The position numbers were made by a program, and so were the translations under genes. Positions 32,815 to 34,825 of a DNA stretch of 34,825 nt are shown in pieces. The stretch's first letter is position 1. Each line of letters opens with the position of its first letter. This stretch comes from CAYVZU01 sp964455935 (GTDB lineage Bacteria > Fibrobacterota > CAYVZU01), in assembly GCA_964455935.1 (NCBI GenBank), contig CAYVZU010000026.1:1-34825 (forward strand), written 5' to 3'. Under the pieces are notes generated by a model. That model did no database searches and was not told where the DNA came from. It saw nothing but the letters and a program-made list of their open reading frames with translations.

Positions 32815-33896
32815 TTTCCTCCATGCCGGGCGGTGCAGCGTCCAATCGCGGCCCCATTGTCATTACCGGAGGAGCCGGATTCATCGGGACCAACATCGCG
32901 CGCCGTCTGCTCGATCTGGGCGAACGGGTTGTGCTCTACGACAACCTGTCACGGACCGGGGTCGAGCGAAATGCAGACTGGATCCGCAATTACTCCCCCA
33001 ACGCCCGCCTTAGCGTCCACGACATTCGTGATCGGGAATCGCTGCAACAGACGGTATCCGGTTGCAGTTTCGTTTTTCATTTCGCGGCCCAGGTCGCCGT
33101 CACCTCCAGCCTGCGCGATCCGCTGGAGGACTTCGAGATCAATGTTCGCGGAACCCTGAATCTTCTCGAGGCGTTGCGGAGGCTTCCAGCCCCCCCTCCC
33201 CTTCTCTATACATCCACGAACAAAGTATTTGGCGCGCTGGATCGGCTCGAACTAAAACAGCGGGGGCTTCGTTACGAGCCGGCGGATTGCGCAATTGCCG
33301 CCCGCGGAGTTGGCGCCGACCACCCTCTGGCCTTCTTCAGCCCCTATGGCTGCTCCAAAGGCGCCGCCGACCAATACGTGCTCGACTATGCCCGCCACTT
33401 TGGATTGCAGGCGGTCGTTTTCCGGATGAGCTGCATCTACGGCCCGCATCAATGCGGCAATGAAGACCAGGGATGGGTCGCTCACTTCCTGCTCTCGACT
33501 CTTCGCGGCGATCCTCTGGTTTTGTATGGAGACGGCATGCAGGTCCGCGATCTTCTATACGTGGACGATCTTGTCGAAGCCATGCTCTGCGCGCGCGCCC
33601 GGATCGGGGATGTTGCGGGTAAGGCATTTACCATCGGCGGAGGCCCATCCAACAGTCTCAGCCTGCTCGAATTGCTCAAGCTGATCCGGACCGTGCACGG
33701 CGCCGAACCGGACGTGTCGTTTTCGCAATGGAGGCCGGGAGACCAGAAATATTATGTGGCCGACACCTCCGCATTCAATTCCGTCACAGGCTGGACCCCC
33801 AAGGTTGATGTGGCCGACGGCGTTGGCCGGCTCTATCACTGGCTCTTGTCCAACATGCAAAAGCAAAAGGAACCGATCGAAGTATGCCACGCATGA
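32811..33896 (+). CDS. NAD-dependent sugar epimerase, CDP-paratose 2-epimerase-like
   Basis: GTG 32811 overlaps the previous stop (GTGA); ATG 32823 in the same frame is an alternative. The 361-residue product has 'IVITGGAGFIGTNIARRLL', 'VVLYDNLSRTGVERNADWI', 'LLYTSTNKVFGAL' and the catalytic 'YGCSKGAADQYVLDYAR' (Tyr and Lys). The combination 'YDNLSRxGVExN' plus 'TSTNKVxG' is the mark of CDP-paratose/tyvelose 2-epimerase relatives, though many members act on other NDP-sugars. 'QVRDLLYVDDLVEAML' is the usual late segment. It is cytoplasmic. It is coupled to the dehydrogenase gene that follows by an ATGA overlap at 33893. Confidence 0.87.
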   Translation: MISSMPGGAASNRGPIVITGGAGFIGTNIARRLLDLGERVVLYDNLSRTGVERNADWIRNYSPNARLSVHDIRDRESLQQTVSGCSFVFHFAAQVAVTSSLRDPLEDFEINVRGTLNLLEALRRLPAPPPLLYTSTNKVFGALDRLELKQRGLRYEPADCAIAARGVGADHPLAFFSPYGCSKGAADQYVLDYARHFGLQAVVFRMSCIYGPHQCGNEDQGWVAHFLLSTLRGDPLVLYGDGMQVRDLLYVDDLVEAMLCARARIGDVAGKAFTIGGGPSNSLSLLELLKLIRTVHGAEPDVSFSQWRPGDQKYYVADTSAFNSVTGWTPKVDVADGVGRLYHWLLSNMQKQKEPIEVCHA

Positions 33897-34825
33897 TGAA
33901 AGCCGCCGTGCTGGCCGGCCCGCGCCAGTTCCGATCCGAGTCGGTCGCCATTCCTCAACCCGGGCCCGGCCAGGTGCGAATGCGGCTGGAGGGCTGCGGT
34001 CTCTGCGGGTCCAATTTACCCATTTGGCAGGGACGCGACTGGTTTGGTTATCCTCTGCGCCCCGGCATGCCGGGCCATGAGGGATGGGGCGTCGTGGACG
34101 CGGTGGGACCCGGCGTAAAGGGGTTCGAGTTTGGCCAACGCGTTACCTTTCTTTCGCAAAACGCCCTGGCCGAATACGATCTGGCCAGGTCCGAGGACAT
34201 TATCGCTCTGCCGGCCGTGCTTAACGGAAAACCGGTTGCCGGAGAGCCTCTTGGGTGCGCCGTTAACATTGTAGGACGCAGTGGAATTGTTCCCGGCCAA
34301 AGTGTTGCGGTCATTGGTGTTGGATTCCTTGGCGCCTTGGTTATTGATCTTGTCCGCAAAGCAGGCGGCCGGGTCTTCGCGATGTCCCGTCGTCCAGCGG
34401 CTTTGGAATTGGCCCGCGGCCGCGGCGCCGAACAAGCCATCGAAACCAGCGACGCGCAACAGGCAATCCGCCGGATTTCCGAGCTCACTTCGGGCAAGGG
34501 TTGCGAGGTTGTGATCGAAGCCGTTGGCCTGCAATCGGCCCTGGATCTGGCGACCAAAGCGGTGGCGGAAAGCGGACGTTTGGTCATCGCCGGATTCCAC
34601 CAGGACGGACTCCGCCAGGTAAACCTGGGAGAATGGAATTGGCGCGGGATCGAGATTGTCAACGCACATGAACGCAGGACAGAAACCGCTGTTCACGCAA
34701 TACGAAAAGCCGTTGCCCTGGCCGCCTCTGGATCCTGGGACCCATTTGGCCTGCTCACACACCCGGTCTCGTTCGACCAGCTCAATGAGGCCATGAACTG
34801 GATGGAACAGCGGCCGAACGGATAC
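33893..34825 (+). CDS. Zinc-type medium-chain dehydrogenase (partial, runs off right edge)
   Basis: The start is ATG 33893 or 33896, overlapping the epimerase stop. 311 codons are visible and the frame is open at the window end. The product is a medium-chain dehydrogenase/reductase: 'CGLCGSNLPIWQG' gives C38, 'PGHEGWG' gives H62 and E63, and 'PLGCAVNIVG' gives C122, together the catalytic zinc site. 'VAVIGVGFLGALVIDLVRKAG' is the NAD(P) loop. The structural-zinc lobe with its four Cys, normally found about 30 residues after the GHE motif, is missing. It probably oxidises or reduces a sugar alcohol or NDP-sugar carbonyl in the same pathway as the two epimerases. Confidence 0.87.
   Translation, partial: MMKAAVLAGPRQFRSESVAIPQPGPGQVRMRLEGCGLCGSNLPIWQGRDWFGYPLRPGMPGHEGWGVVDAVGPGVKGFEFGQRVTFLSQNALAEYDLARSEDIIALPAVLNGKPVAGEPLGCAVNIVGRSGIVPGQSVAVIGVGFLGALVIDLVRKAGGRVFAMSRRPAALELARGRGAEQAIETSDAQQAIRRISELTSGKGCEVVIEAVGLQSALDLATKAVAESGRLVIAGFHQDGLRQVNLGEWNWRGIEIVNAHERRTETAVHAIRKAVALAASGSWDPFGLLTHPVSFDQLNEAMNWMEQRPNGY

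Noticed and set aside
34016..34762. 248-codon minus-strand frame over the dehydrogenase
   Set aside because: Antisense to the zinc-dehydrogenase motifs on the plus strand; translation lacks any domain signature.
1..34825. CRISPR array, insertion sequence, prophage, tRNA or rRNA gene
   Set aside because: No regularly spaced identical repeats, transposase or integrase motifs, cloverleaf-like segments or rRNA signatures were seen on either strand.

Overview
The window looks like a chromosomal stretch from a GC-rich, probably environmental bacterium of the FCB (Fibrobacterota-Chlorobi-Bacteroidota) superphylum or a neighbouring candidate phylum. The main evidence is the 2453-residue secreted protein at 1442-8803 (minus strand). 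It ends in a FlgD-like / type IX secretion-style C-terminal domain with the usual 'PNFPNP', 'SSGVYIYAL' and 'RRMILVK' signatures, and it carries 'GWNMIGNPF' and 'GYWVKV' segments common in FCB surface proteins. No rRNA, tRNA, CRISPR array, transposase or phage gene was seen. Function calls rest on motif and family recognition by eye; no database search was possible.

Layout. (1) 1-8803, minus strand: a FecR-domain secreted protein cut by the left edge, and upstream of it the giant multidomain surface protein; the two probably form an operon. (2) 8804-13385: housekeeping and small envelope genes: ybeY, a metallophosphoesterase (minus), a small secreted Asp/Thr/Pro-rich protein, an OB-fold-like periplasmic protein, a CgeB-like glycosyltransferase and a PRC-barrel protein. 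(3) 13485-21062: a tightly packed plus-strand operon with repeated ATGA-type overlaps. It encodes a SAM methyltransferase (resembling the TIGR04290 family), a second CgeB-like glycosyltransferase, a sugar-1-phosphate nucleotidyltransferase, a GH39-like protein whose barrel order looks circularly permuted, a GT4 glycosyltransferase, a BioF2-type acyltransferase, and a 614-residue protein that seems to join a phosphoribosyltransferase-like domain to a small-molecule-kinase-like domain. (4) 21164-31460: a stress and trehalose/alpha-glucan block: a YghA-type short-chain dehydrogenase, TreS-maltokinase fusion, TreY, MalQ, a DUF378 membrane protein and a two-domain rhodanese. (5) 31696-34825: two NAD-dependent sugar epimerase/dehydratases and a zinc-type dehydrogenase cut by the right edge, again translationally coupled; these look like the sugar-modifying part of the pathway in (3).

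How the genes may work together. Regions 3 and 5 have the parts list of a pathway that activates a sugar as an NDP-sugar, epimerises and oxidises it, transfers it with several glycosyltransferases, and then methylates and acylates the product. The product is unknown. The 614-residue fusion protein and the permuted glycosidase-like protein are the least explained members. The trehalose block between the two halves, with PRC-barrel, DUF378 and general-stress SDR genes nearby, suggests a link to desiccation or osmotic stress, but that is inference.

Best candidate for an undescribed system: the 13485-21062 operon, possibly completed by 31696-34825. Secondary items are the modular architecture of the giant surface protein and several short palindromic or heptameric intergenic repeats.
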